A stretch of 64,000 nt of DNA, taken from NCBI RefSeq assembly GCF_014851395.1, contig NW_024040041.1:15861742-15925741 (forward strand), given 5' to 3'. Of the stretch, positions 37,711 through 49,853 are shown in pieces. The notes beneath the pieces are model-generated. The model ran no database searches. It saw only the letters and a program-made list of their open reading frames with translations, and was not told the DNA's origin. A program made the translations under genes and the position numbers. Numbering within the stretch: the first letter of the stretch is position 1; each line of letters begins with the position of its first letter. Origin of the DNA: Micropterus salmoides (taxonomy: Eukaryota; Chordata; Actinopteri; Centrarchiformes; Centrarchidae).

Positions 37711-39320
37711 TTGATAGAGTGATTTGCCTTTTAAATTTATGGAAGCGGGGATAGATGACAGATTTTATGAAGCAATCCAGACCTTGTATGTTTTCCCAGT
37801 TGCTTGTGTTGAGATCAATGATATGTTTGCTGACTGGCTCGATGCATCTCTGAATGTACAACTAGGCAATTTCGGCTCTCTGGGTCTTCTATCCTTATTT
37901 CCTCCCAGCAATATTTCTTAGTGACTTAGCTCTATAGATAGGAAGCTAATTTAGGCATATGCTTTTATGGATGATAGTAAATTAATATTTACCGGTACTT
38001 TATTATCATTATATGCAAATGATAAAATATGTTTTATTGTAGTTTTAAGTAAAATGTTCTTATAGGCCCATGCGCGCTGGGCATTGTTATATGCGTGACA
38101 AAATAATTTATTCACAATGGTGCTGGAGAGCACACTTGCCCTGCACCATCCTCTCTTTCTCCTTTTCTCTGTCTCTGTCCCTCAAAGCAATAACTCAATT
38201 TAAAATGACTGAGCTGACTGGAACATGCAATTCACCTCCACACAACCACGCTGTGTTATTAGCGTGTTGACGTAACTCAGCTCTGTTACAGCAGCTGCCC
38301 ACGACAGAGAGATGCAGAGGGAAGGGAGAGATCGTCCTCAATACCCAGGAGTTCTGAGAGCCACATTTCTGTCACTTAAATTTCACAAAGTACCTCCTGT
38401 CATCTCGAGACAGTTGTTTGCCTTCACGTCCACACAAACAAAACTCCCATTAAGGCAGAGTGCACAAGCCACCCGTGATGTCATAGTCACCATGGTAACT
38501 ATTCTCACGCCCCCCAACCACCCCACCATCCCTTTCACCCTCTTTGATCCTTTTTCAGAGTGAGAGTGACACTCCATTATTCTCTTGCTCTAATATGTTC
38601 TCCTGCCAACGTACAGGCTGCTTTGAGCAACTCCAATTATTCCAGGGACAGAGTGATGTAATATCCGGGGCAGGATGAAGCTGAAATAAAAAAAGTGTCA
38701 TTGCCATATGGTTGAAAAGCAGAAAACTACTTTTTTTACTCTTGTCCGTTCCCCTCTCACACCATGCACAAACAGGTCACACAGGGACAGTGATTAGAAG
38801 AGGGATGAGGTAGGTTGAGGAGGAAAAAAGAAAGACAGCTGCTATTTAGTATGCATTTGTCTGTTGATTTATGAGGGAGGGATGAGGTAGGGGACATTGG
38901 CCTCTAAGATGGATGAAATAGGTAGGTAGTGGTGATTGATGAGGGAGTGTGCATATACAGAGATATAAACTTAAAAACTGTTTTCTCATGTTCAGCATCG
39001 GAAACTTGATCCTTGATCCTACCACTAACCATCATCTTTTGCTCTGTCTGGGAGACAGTGACAGTGCACTCTGAGATGGGCAGAAGAGTACAAACTAGAA
39101 GAAAGACAAAGAGGACATGGTTGAAATTTCAGAAATTGTATCCCTTTGCACTGACTGTGGATGTCTGCATATCTGCAGGGCCTGAATTATGTATGATAAG
39201 GTGAAACATTTGTGTATACTCATCTTTGTACTTCCCTTCACACTGGAATCATTGACCATCATGTTGTCTTTGTGTGCAAATCAAGTACCTCAGTCCATTC
39301 TGTACCCCGTTTCTTCCCCT
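37711..39320. other. No gene recognised
   Basis: Unique-looking sequence. An open frame at 37724-37921 has no known family. The stretch 38290-38570 has balanced composition, but no exon is evident. Confidence 0.45.
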
Positions 39321-39388
39321 TTAAAGGTTCAGTGTGTAAGTGTGTTTAGTGGCATCTACTGGCGAGGGTTATGAATTACCAGCAGCTC

Positions 39389-39752
39389 ATGGTGCATTCA
39401 TGTGCTCCTCGGATGGTCCCATTTCCCGAGTTGTGAAGTCGTTGTCTGGACGTTACTACAAAGATGTGTTGGATTAGTATTATCAGAGCGTATAAACAAC
39501 ACCCAGACATCTTGTTCACTCTTCATGCACAGCAAACTAATAAATATAGGTTTAACTACATATATACTGTATATATATATATATATTATAACCTTATTAC
39601 AAAATACATGTTTAGGCTATGTAATACGTTATTTTGCATGACTAAAAGTATACTTCTTTATGTCCGATGTACACTTTATTTCTCTTTTTGCAATAAAGGT
39701 TAAAGGAGGGAAAAAATATCATGATCATTCTGACACCACATGAATGCACCAT
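39389..39752. mobile_element. TIR element B nested in element A
   Basis: Begins ATGGTGCATTCATGTGCTCC and ends ACATGAATGCACCAT, an inverted pair. It contains a TA-rich microsatellite at 39560-39590. The flanking element A sequence continues on both sides (GGCGAGGGTTATGAATTACC to the left, CCCCTCCCTTTCC to the right). Confidence 0.75.
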
Positions 39753-40076
39753 CAGTCACCTCTCACCCCTCCCTTTCCAAGCTAGTAGGAGAAACTAAGG
39801 TGGTGGATATGCTCTGTCGACACTTGTGCTAAATAATATCTGAGGGCTTCCATCTGTCCAAATTTCTCTTCTTTTCTTACATTTTAAAACAGTCGACTAC
39901 TGCAACTACTACTACTAACTTTACTTCTTCTTTCTTTGTTCGCATTCAACGTAGCGATGAAATGCACTCTGTAGAGCAGTTTGCCCGTTTGGGCTACTGT
40001 AGAACATTACAGCACAACACAGTGATGTCCATGTAAGGGGACAAGTGGTGTATGTAGAAAGAAATGGCTCATTCTA

Positions 40077-40478
40077 AAGTGCAATTTATACTTCTGCGTC
40101 AAATCGACGGTGTAGCCTCCGCGTAGCCCCCTACCCTGACACGGACCTCCTCAAAAATGTAACTACACGTGGAATTGACGCAGACCGTAAGCTCTGTGAT
40201 TGGTCGGCTGGGTAGCGTCGCAATGCTTTTACTAGCGGCCAAAACAGCGGCTGTAACACGGTGGATCAATATATTTGACTGTCACAACCTGAGCAAAATG
40301 ACACGTTTCACTATCAGAATGTGATCCACTGGGTCGATAACATTTGAAAAGGCTACACCAGCCGCACGTTTACAATTTTACCCCCATTCACGTTAGCGGA
40401 GGGCTAAACCGGAAGTTAGCCTGCTCGGCCGGCAAAAGTCACACAGTGGACACTGGACTAGGAGTATAAATCAAGCTT
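40077..40478 (+). mobile_element. Family C element, copy 3, nested in element A
   Basis: Begins AAGTGCAATTTATACTTCTG, identical for these 20 bases to copy 1 at 1381, and ends GGAGTATAAATCAAGCTT, an imperfect inverse. Shared interior: ATTGGTCGGCTGGGTA, GGATCAATATATTTGA, CCCCCATTCACGTTAGCGGA. It interrupts element A directly after its ATGGCTCATTCTAA block. Confidence 0.8.
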
Positions 40479-40578
40479 ACGGTAAAAATGTAACTGTTCA
40501 TTATGTTAACATAATACTTAACAAATTATATTGCATTTCTGTCAATAGATCCTCCTAAATATTACACACTCAACTTAA

Positions 40579-41105
40579 AGGAATAGTGTGATATTTTGGG
40601 AAATAGTAAATTATATATTACATTAAATATGAAGCTACAGCCAGCAGCCAGTTAGTTTAACTTAGCTTAGCATAATGACTGGTAACAGGGGTAAACAGCT
40701 AGCCTGGCTCCTTCTGAAGGAAACAAAATCCACCTACCAGCACTTTTAAAGCTCTCTAATTAACATATTGAATCTTGTTTGTTTAATCCACATAAAAACC
40801 AAGGTGTGAACACGACTATTACACAGTCATGCGCTATACTATTTCTGGGTCCAGTAACTTCCTGTAGCCTCCACTGGTTGCCTGGCAACTGGTCCTAGGC
40901 ACAAAAAAAACCACATAATCATCCAGGAAAACAGAAATAGCCATCCATTTCTACACTTATTATTATTAATCGGTGAGTTTTATTTGAGAATTGTGGTACA
41001 TTTGGACAGAGCCTGGCTAATTGTTTCCCCCTGTTTCCAGTCTTTAAGCTAAGCTAAACTTCTGCTAGCTTTAACCTTGTATTTCATAGACAGGTATGAT
41101 AGTGA
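40579..41105 (+). mobile_element. TIR element, family D copy 2
   Basis: Starts GGAATAGTGTGATATTTTGG immediately after element A. It shares AAATATGAAGCTACAGCCAG, AACAGCTAGCCTGGCT and AATCCACCTACCAGC with copy 1 at 10259. It also contains ACTGGTTGCCTGGCAACTGG, a segment absent from copy 1, so copy 1 is internally shorter. The right end is not well defined. Confidence 0.75.
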
Positions 41106-41518
41106 TAGCAGATATAGCGATGTAATAGCAATGTGTAAGCCATATAACATGGAAGTGTTACATTTGAGTAGCCCAAACATACTTAGGCCTAATTTCCACC
41201 CCCTTTCCAGCATGAAAAACCTTGCTTGTTGTCTTCCTGGGTTTTTTGTTTTTGACCATGTCACGTCCCACTGTCGCTGATAGTAGTGTTGACCTGCTGG
41301 CATTGAGCTCTCTCGCTTTCACACAGACTCAGTTATTATGTAAGGGCACACATTTATTTTTAGAGAGTGCTATCAGAAGAAACGCCCACTCTTGCCAAGT
41401 CCAGGCTTTGGCCCGGTTGTACTGGTTCCATCATGTTGGAGAAGGAGAACATATGATTACATGCTGCATTGGATTGAGCAGCGCAAGGTGTGAGACTGAG
41501 GGGAATATGTTACTATGT

Positions 41519-41556
<38 letters not shown>

Positions 41557-44500
41557 GCAGTTGAATTAAGTCACATGTTGACAGTGCAGTCCAAGAGAAG
41601 GTACTAGTAGAGTAGAGTACTCTGATGGCAAACCTGTCCCGTGTGTGAAATAACTGGTAGATATCAAACAATATCACAAAACTGGCAACACAAGCACTTA
41701 TAACTTGTTGTGGTTGTTTTTGTTTTTCATCACAGCCTGGGTCATGGTGACTGTAGAACGGTCATTCAGAGGTCAGGTCTCAGTGGCCGTGGTCAATTTC
41801 TGCCCGCGTGTCATGTAAAGGCTGACCTGGTTATCATACACTATTGTGCCACATCCCACATTATTCCTGATGTATTTCTATATGCAATATTTTTGTTTGT
41901 GTACATTAAAATGGTTTCACCGAGGTCAGATAAACAAAAACTGTGACCAAAGCCATCAGATATAAAAAATAACAGCAGGCAAGAAACAGAATAACAACCA
42001 GGAGAACAATCAGGGGAGACAGTTGCAGCAAAAAGGCTGCTGATGATGAGAGAAAATAGGATGCAGAGAAAGGGAAAAACACATGAGAAATAAAGCATGA
42101 TATAAACAGAGTGAGAGGGAGGGAATCTGGGACACACACAGAGGCAGAAAATTGAGGTGGCGGTCAGCCAAGGGTCATGTGAACAGAATTCAAAATGCAG
42201 TTATGAAAACCAGGGTTGCATTTGGATGCATTTAAACAAAAATATCTAAGTATATTCCTCACAAACTCAGATAATGGCTGTGCCAGTTTGCCCCTAATTT
42301 CTTTAATTCTGTAAGCTGCAGTATCATGTCTTTAATACCTGTTTGTTGAAGGAACAACTGCATCCACACTTCTCTTTTATACAAATACAACCATTTGAAA
42401 AACTAGTGATGAAAACATTTTGTTCCTGACATTACGCATGCCCAGTTGAGATCAGGCATGCATGTCTCCCATTAGCCCCCATTCTGCAGCCTGTGTTACA
42501 GACAGAGTCTTACAGCCTTTGATCAGCCCCCTGTCAAATGCCAGACTGAGTGCCAGGACTGCCCCTCCTCTTACCACATCGCTCAATGGTCCCCTTGTTC
42601 AGAGCTAGTGCCCTAGAAGTGAGGCTTTGTGAAAGCAGCATTTAAACTTTCCTTTGTGCATAAACATGGATGGATGGATGGATGGATGCATGTGGGGGGA
42701 TGACAGAGTGATGAGAAGTAACATGCATAAAGCCAACGGAGGCGAGGTCAGTTGTGGATGGGCCCTTGTGAATAATCAGCGTGCATTCAAACTCTGCAGA
42801 GTACAGGCAGCAGCCACCAGAGATAGGACGAGGAACTCGAGAGGGAGAGCAAGTGGAATAACCATTATCTGAGTGATGAGGGCTGTTTCAGGTCACATTA
42901 TTACTGACAATGAAAACTGAAAAGGCCAGCACAAAGGAAGAAGGAAAGTGGAAATTCGTAGGAAAGGAGAAGGATAGGAGAGAATCATGTAAATCTGGCA
43001 CAACTGTGAAGGCGGAGACAAGACCTCAAAGGGGAGTAAGGGAGGAAAGCATCAGAATGGAGAAGTATAAGAGCTCTGTTACCTTGCCTGGGATGCAAAT
43101 GGCAAGGTGATAGAAGGCGGAGGAGGAAGAGAGAGGAAAAAGCAGATATGGCAGGAGGGAAATTGTCTTAGTGTCTGTAATGCTGATGATGCCAGATATC
43201 ACTGTACCTTTGGGAATCAGTACCATTGTGCTGTTCCTATTCTTGCATCTCTGCATCCTGTACAAGCTGCAAGATCCTATCATTATCCTGTGTGTATGTG
43301 CTTCTGTATCTTGAACAACAGGCTTACCTCTCACCCAGAAAGTCTCTAGACATGTTCTATAGAATATACATAAATTTTGCTTGCACAGGTGAACACATAC
43401 GCACAGTGAATCTTAACGTTGTATGATTAAGCATGCTGTGCCACCTTGCATCTTAAATCTCAACTACATAAAATACTACTGTTTGGGTAGTTTCTTTTTA
43501 TTATTATATGACACCTCTGACATGATGTCCAGCTCAGAAAAGGGAATATGTAAGGCTTCAGGCTTTGAGAAGCTCATATTGACATGCCACCCTCAAGGAC
43601 AATTGCGGGCCAGGGGAATGTGGCTTCCCTCCAAGTTGCCCACACAAAAAAGGACAGATACAATCAATACAAAATGGAGCTGGGAGCTAAAAATATGTGG
43701 CGGCCCAGCAGTGAGGGGAAATATGAGCGCTGGAAATTAGACAAGGGACAACAATAAAGGTAGCATTTAGTGATCTGACAGCCCAATCTCACATTACTGA
43801 TGAACCCAGGGCTCAATTTACATCTTGACATCCTCATGCAGCATATGAGAGTGCTTGATGAACCACTGAAATAAGATCGTATTTCCTTACTGATAATACT
43901 GCGTCGAATGAACTGGTGTGTAGGATGTTGTTATGAATCTTCTGATGATGAATACTCGATTGTCAAGACTGTAAAAATGTCAATTTCAGTAACTCGCAAA
44001 AGAGTGCAAAAGACTCATTCTGGCAAACGCATTAAAATCCGTCTATTTTAATGTAATTGGAGTTGTAAATCTATCTCAGTTTTTCCAGGTTTTAATAAAA
44101 AAGCTTCCCTCGTTTATGTGGAACCATCTCTTACATCTGACGTGCTGTGTGCTGTCACACATTTATTACTGCAAGTGTCTCAGCCACCCCTCACTGTCGA
44201 TGTGTGTTATATTAGAGCAAGCAGACTGAATTTCAATTTCTTTTTTTATTAAACCTTAGACAATACATAAAATAACAATTGTCATTTGAATTGTAATACT
44301 AGAGTATTTGTTCTACACATTTATATGTAGAACAAAGACATTGCTGATATATTTCAGATGATGGATCAAAACACAGTTTAAAATAATGGCATCTAGTGTA
44401 TATTAAGGTCTGCTCTAATGGCATAAACACGAGCATTAACAGATTTCACTGAACTCATTTTGTCAGAGGAGAAATGAAAAGAATCATAAACAAAGATTTT

Positions 44501-44565
44501 GGTGTATCATCTTTAGTTGGTGATCAAGTAAGTTCCTTTTTCAGACACAAACGGATCCTGAAAGT
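41106..44565. other. No gene recognised
   Basis: Simple repeats only: (TA)n at 41526-41552 and (GGAT)n at 42667-42689. A purine-rich stretch spans about 42900-43150. Short open frames are low-complexity or featureless. Confidence 0.5.
42667..42689 (+). repeat. (GGAT)n microsatellite
   Basis: About six GGAT units. Confidence 0.9.
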
Positions 44566-44850
44566 TTGAACTCAACTTTACTCCGGTATCCTGTTTTACA
44601 TCTGCAATTCTGCCCACCGCCTTGTTTCACCTCTCTTATTACTTTGGTTGCTACAGTGTATTGCCTTCAGCTCCCATGGCTCATCCAGCATGCTGCTGCC
44701 AGTGTTACCCTCAAGTGTGCAGGATGGAGGAGGAGGGCCTCCTGCACTTCATCCACTGGCTGCTCATCCCAGATTCATAAACCAAGTGCATACAGCTGCG
44801 GAGAGAGGTTCATTTCCTTACAATCCCTCTGCTCTACAGTCCATCCTAGC
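44566..44850 (+). pseudogene. LINE ORF2 C-terminal remnant
   Basis: One frame reads PWLIQHAAASVTL, resembling the QLVQNAAARVLT motif that follows the reverse-transcriptase domain in fish non-LTR retrotransposons. Shortly after, another frame reads LLHFIHWLLI, resembling the PVLxxLHWLPV motif from the same part of those proteins. The two motifs are in different frames and a stop follows, so this is a decayed fragment. No upstream reverse-transcriptase core is visible. Confidence 0.5.
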
Positions 44851-47800
44851 ACTCCAGTCCATGCTCTCAGGCATTTGTAAGAGCAAAATATACAAGCAAG
44901 AAAATATATAATTTCTACGACAGACCTTGCTTCATCCTTCCTTGGGGGGAACTGGTGTTTGTTAATATTCTCACCTAAATGTACTTGGTAAAAAATGAAA
45001 AGAAGACAAAGGAACACTAAATAAACCTCCAAATCTGTAATTCTATGTGCTTTTTGTTTGTTTTTCTGCTAGACGGCTAATCACCTCTTGGTCCAACTTC
45101 TCTTGTTATCTGTTAACAATGTTTTTAAAATATCCTGCTTCCAAACATTAGTAAACATGAAAACGTGAAAATATGTAAATTGAATTGATTAACTTATTTG
45201 AGGAAGTAATGAAAGAGCAAACTAAAAAAGTCCAACAGTGTGTGTGTTGTCGTAGTTTTAATCTTTTGTCAGTTGCCGTATTGTGAAAGGAAGAAGACTT
45301 AAGAAACCATTAATAAATTACCCAGGTATTCATTCAAAGGCGGCACAACTTTATACAGAATTTTTAGAAATGAAATGCAAATTTCTTCATGTGTCCATCC
45401 ACTACTGTTACGGAAATATAAGGAGTTGGTTCATGAAGCTGAGAAATAAACCTCAAATGGTGGAAAACAATGTCGAAAACGTGATGGAAACATGGCATTT
45501 ATCTTTGTTTCATGTAATAAATTTGAGGAACATTGCAGTCTCCTCATCGCGCACAGATCAGATCTTTTCCCATGCCATGCGGGAGCTTCAGTTGCCTCAT
45601 GTGTGTCATGATTTATTCACTAAGTTTGTTTATTCACAGTTTGTTGCATTGTGCTTTCTTCGATACACCCACTTTTCCACCTCAGCCAAGCATAAAAACT
45701 TAAATTGGGTTATTTTAAGTGTATTTCTAAATTTCAGCATCAGGTTTATTTATGCACAAAATGAAAATATAATCCATATAGAGACTGTGATATATGAAAA
45801 TAAACAGACATGGTTGAAAATTGTATGCCGTACGAATCACAAAATGGTCTAATGAAGGATGTAACTGTCAATAGCACTTGTGGAGGGTCATCTCAAACAA
45901 ATATTTTTCCATATTTTGCTTACATATTCAGCAGCTGATTGGTTGGGATGAACGTCACAGATGTAAAGCAGTCTATGAAAAGACACACTTCACTCTTTCA
46001 GAGACAGGCTTGAGGAGTAATAATTCATGCAGAAAGAAGAAAAACAACGATCCCCATTCTCTTTTTTCAACGTGTCTTCATGTTTCTCGTGACAACAGCA
46101 AATCCACATGTAGGCGTATTTCATGGTGCTGATGATTTTAGGGATGTAAAAGCTACAGATTCCTACCAGTTTTCTTAGGTTATTGCAGCCATGAAATGTC
46201 GACCCACACGCCTTTCGAACAGCTGCTTTGAGCCACTTCAGGTCATTTCTTCATATGTGCACACACACTCATACACAGTACCACATGCGAAATGATGATG
46301 AAAGCGATGTTTTATGATGTTCAATACCAACACCACTGTGTAGGAGTGAGGATACTTGGTCTCAAAATATTCTGCCCTGTGGTGTAGCATCATGAGTTCA
46401 CAATCTCATTAATCCTGGAGATTATTCATTTACTGCCTCGGCCCGGTCAGATCACTTATTACATCACAGTCCACCTTGTCTCCAAGGACACACTACCAAC
46501 CCCATTTAATAAGCATGAGGAATCCTGCAGTGTGTTGCTGCTGGCTCCCAAGTGTGCTTCATTAATCCATGTGTATGCTCCATGTTTGCATGTGCCACAA
46601 GATATACAACTCGGCTTCCACACCAGCGCTTAAGCCTTTACAGACATTATTACACTCTTCTATCATCTTACTAGAAAATATATGTTCTATTTACTTTGTT
46701 CCCACAGTGATAGCAGCGGTGTCAACAGCCTTTGCACTGAGCAGTGATGATCCCCGCTGTGGCACAATGTGCTGTGACAAGGCCTGCGTCATCACTATGG
46801 CAAATTTAAAAAAAAACTACAGCGAGTGAGTTAAACTCAACACCTTACTGGAACAAATGGCGCGTCTGGAAGTGAAAGCGGTCTCACAAGTCAGATTCAA
46901 CTCATGACCCTTGGAGAAATGGCAATCCTCCATTTGACGAGGCTGTAAATCACAACGTAGTCTATTAACACTGAATTGTTATTATGTCATTCAGTGCTAT
47001 TTTCCCCACATACTGTATAATGGCAGTGTGACAGGAGAGCACGGTCATGGGCACAGAAGCAGAAACAGAGAGAAGATCCAACATGGCCGGTGGATGTGAG
47101 GAAAGCACTGAGTCATGGTTGTCCTCCAGGGATTGTGAACATATAATCGATACCTCAGGGCACTGAAGGCTTCAGACAGCACACTGCAATTGGAAGCCAT
47201 TTTCTTGTTTTGTTAAAGTGCCAACAAGGCACCAGAGGAGTGGCCTCAATTCTGACCCACCATGCCAGGGTTACTCAACCAGCCACCGCAATGCACTTCT
47301 TGTTTTGGTGGATGTGAAAGAGGAAAGAGGAAGCTTATTCTGACACTTTGGTGTTGCAGCAGTGTTCTGACAGCTCAATTGACTAAAAACGATGTAACCA
47401 TGTAACCAACATGTAAACTTAGGGAATAATTTATTCTTCACTAGCACATTCTGTCTAATGTGTTTCTGAAAAACTCACCCATTACATTTGACTGCCATGC
47501 CCTCGTAACAAGATGCCATTTGTTACACATTCAAAGGGAAATTTAATCAACATGTCTGGTTACATAAACCACAGAGATGTGGTGCAAAAAACACTGAATA
47601 GTAAATGAGGTTGTGCTTTCATAAGTAGCCAAAAGCCCTTTCTTCTTCCCCTGTAATGGAGACAGGCATTCACCATCTTCAATGACACCGGTTCTTTCAG
47701 TAATAATCTGGTCATGTCGCTATGCTTCTGCTCAGAGAGGGAATTCACTGTAAAAAGACTCCCACTCAAATCAGCTAGGACTGTGTACAATGTGTTTTTC

Positions 47801-48035
47801 AATGTCAATGTCCTGTCATTTTGAAAACGCATTTGTCTTAAATTAAATAATTAACAAATTTAAACCCCTGGGGGGTAATTACTGAATTACTTTGTTTTTT
47901 CAATTGCTAACATTCGTTGGTCAAAACTGAAGCCACTTTTTCAAAACTGTTCATACAGTCTACATTACCAACATGCATCTTGGCTAAACAGTCAAATTCA
48001 TTCAAACTACCAAAACACTTTATACATGTTTCAAA
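44851..48035. other. No confirmed gene; one long orphan open frame
   Basis: A 189-codon ATG-initiated frame occupies 45283-45852 (plus). It is Lys/Asn/Ile/His-rich like random AT-rich sequence, with no domain, signal peptide or clear repeats, so I do not call it a gene. The block 46380-46560 has balanced base composition and could be a conserved non-coding element. No repeats recognised. Confidence 0.45.
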
Positions 48036-48758
48036 GGCTACGTTCAGACTGCTGGCCACAGTGACACAAATCCAGTTCAGATTTGGGCCACTTTCATATG
48101 TGGTCCTAATTTTTAAATGTGACCTCGGTCTGGACACTCAGGTCGAATTGATGTGACTTGACATCACTCTAGAGCAGCTGTTGTCACGGTCCTGCTGTAG
48201 TGATCGAAAATGCTCCACAAAAGCCATTATTATATGCGTGGCTCTCTTTCTTCTCTACCTGGCTATCATCTGCTCACAAATTCCCTTTCTTACACCGGAA
48301 ATCCACCGGACCGTGAGCTCTCTTCTGAGTTATGTGCATGCTACTACCGACATAGTGGAAAGAGAGAGAGAGAGAGAGAGAGCATTAGTGAGTTGTGGAG
48401 CAGTTGCGTTGTACAGCGCCAGAAACTGTAATGAAAAGGACAGAAAGTTGAACACTTGTCATAATTCAGGAGAAATGTGACCCGTGAGAGGACAATGAAA
48501 AACATGAGTCTCCCGTGAAAATTGGGAGGGTTAGCAAGTAGGAGCTAACCTGGATTAACCTCTGTGGCTTGTTTACTTCTGTGCGACAGCGTGCTGCTGC
48601 GTGTGACGCCATGTTATTCTTCTGCGCATGTGGGTCACTTTCAGGCCGCGGACAATTTCCACTGAAGTTCAAGCAATAATGTGAACTGTCAAACAAAACA
48701 ATTGGATCTGGGGGAAAAATTGGAATTGAGCACTAAGGCCTCCAGCCTGAATATAGCC
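48036..48758. mobile_element. TIR element (GGCTACGTTCAGACTGC type)
   Basis: The left end GGCTACGTTCAGACTGCTGG pairs with the right end CCAGCCTGAATATAGCC. Repeated AAATCCAGTTCAGATTTGGG-like and GTGAACTGTC words are typical of a teleost hAT-like MITE family I recall. It includes a (GA)n tract at 48359-48382. No intact coding frame. Confidence 0.75.
48359..48382 (+). repeat. (GA)n microsatellite within TIR element
   Basis: About 12 GA units. Confidence 0.9.
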
Positions 48759-48937
48759 AAAATAAACTTGTTCAACCAAAAACACTGGCAACAATTCTGC
48801 TGCTCTTACATTGTATGTCATAATATAGTACATATGTCATGATACTGTACACAATGCCATGGCTTGAAACGACCTCAACAAGATTAGACAAGGTCTGAGA
48901 TGTTTTTGTTTAGTTAAATAGCATTTGGCTTAAAATA

Positions 48938-49009
48938 AGGTTCTACCGAGATTTGAACTCAGATCGCTGGACTCCAAGTACAAAGTGCTAGCCATTATAC
49001 CATGGATCT
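48938..49009 (-). pseudogene. tRNA-Gln-like relic 1
   Basis: Minus-strand sequence of 72 nt with a recognisable A box region (CCATGGTATAATGGCTAGCA) and a nearly intact B box region (CTGAGTTCAAATCTCGGT), closely resembling eukaryotic tRNA-Gln. The acceptor stem has at least three mismatches, and the anticodon stem is disrupted with TGG in the anticodon position. A functional tRNA is therefore unlikely. Confidence 0.7.
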
Positions 49010-49106
49010 GCTAAACATACATGGTAGGCAGATTCTTACATGATATCACCATGTATATTATCTATGCAAATAATAGACGCGGCAAAGCGCACAGGGGAGG
49101 AGGTCT

Positions 49107-49234
49107 CCAAAGTTTTTCGACCATGATCTGACAAGTGGAAACTCCTGTCTGCCTTGAAAAATTTCTGCTTGGGAGAGACATTTCTGATGCAGTGTAACTA
49201 CCTTGTGTCTTGTTGCTGTGCTCAGCCTTGCCAT
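49107..49234 (-). pseudogene. Tc1-like transposase N-terminal fragment, frameshifted
   Basis: The minus strand encodes MARLSTATRHKVVTLHQKCL then SQAEI, the first helix-turn-helix of Tc1-type transposases as found in fish. After a frameshift near 49158 the reading continues in another frame as SRQTGVST. Only about 40 residues survive, with no DDE catalytic region and no TIRs identified. It lies between two members of the tRNA-relic cluster. Confidence 0.65.
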
Positions 49235-49853
49235 GGCATATGATATTTGAAAGTAAACTGTCTTCAGCCACCTCACTTTGTTAGCTGAGTTTACAGCATT
49301 TCTTCCACACCTGCCTAAAACCTTTGCCCAGAACTACATGTGTGTTAGTGCAAAGAGTAAGACATCTAAGGCATGCAACAATACCAGGGACACAGAAGAG
49401 AACATGGGAAAAAGCAACTGTTTACTTGTTGTCTTAATCAACTTAGTTTGCAATGTGTTCACAGACAAGAGTGGATGTGGAGAATGGTCAATTAAGTTAT
49501 TGGTTTTAAAGACTTCCTACAAACAATCCATCCAGCAACAAATAGGCCTACTGTACAAAAACATTCTAACACGCTAGCTTTACAAAGGTTACGACAACAG
49601 GAACATTGGTGCTCAGATGCTGGGCGAGCCATAGCCTGCTATTCATTGTGAAATGGACCTGGTGTTGAGGTTCATGAGAGGCCAGAGAAAAAACGCTATT
49701 TTTATCTGTATGTCTGAAAGCAGCATTGCAAATGCAGTAGCTGTACTATTAAGTGTGTGTTTTTTTGAATGTGCTTATCCCTTAACATACAAAGAACTGG
49801 TTACTATTCAACCCCTATCACATGACAGACTATTGCTCTCCAAAAAAATGATC

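Larger units (their letters stand above)
39321..40578 (+). mobile_element. TIR element A, host of two nested insertions
   Basis: The left end TTAAAGGTTCAGTGTGTAAG and the right end TTACACACTCAACTTAA (about 40562-40578) are inverted repeats. Between the insertions I recognise GTGGCATCTACTGGCG, CCCTTTCCAAGCTAGTAGGA, TTTGGGCTACTGTAGAACAT and ATGGCTCATTCTAA, the successive blocks of a very common percomorph non-autonomous element. Element B (39389-39752) and element C copy 3 (40077-40478) split it into three pieces. Original length without inserts would be roughly 0.5 kb. Confidence 0.8.

Noticed and set aside
42900..43150. Possible coding exon in a purine-rich open frame
   Set aside because: Lys/Glu/Arg-rich low-complexity translation without splice-site support or a known domain.
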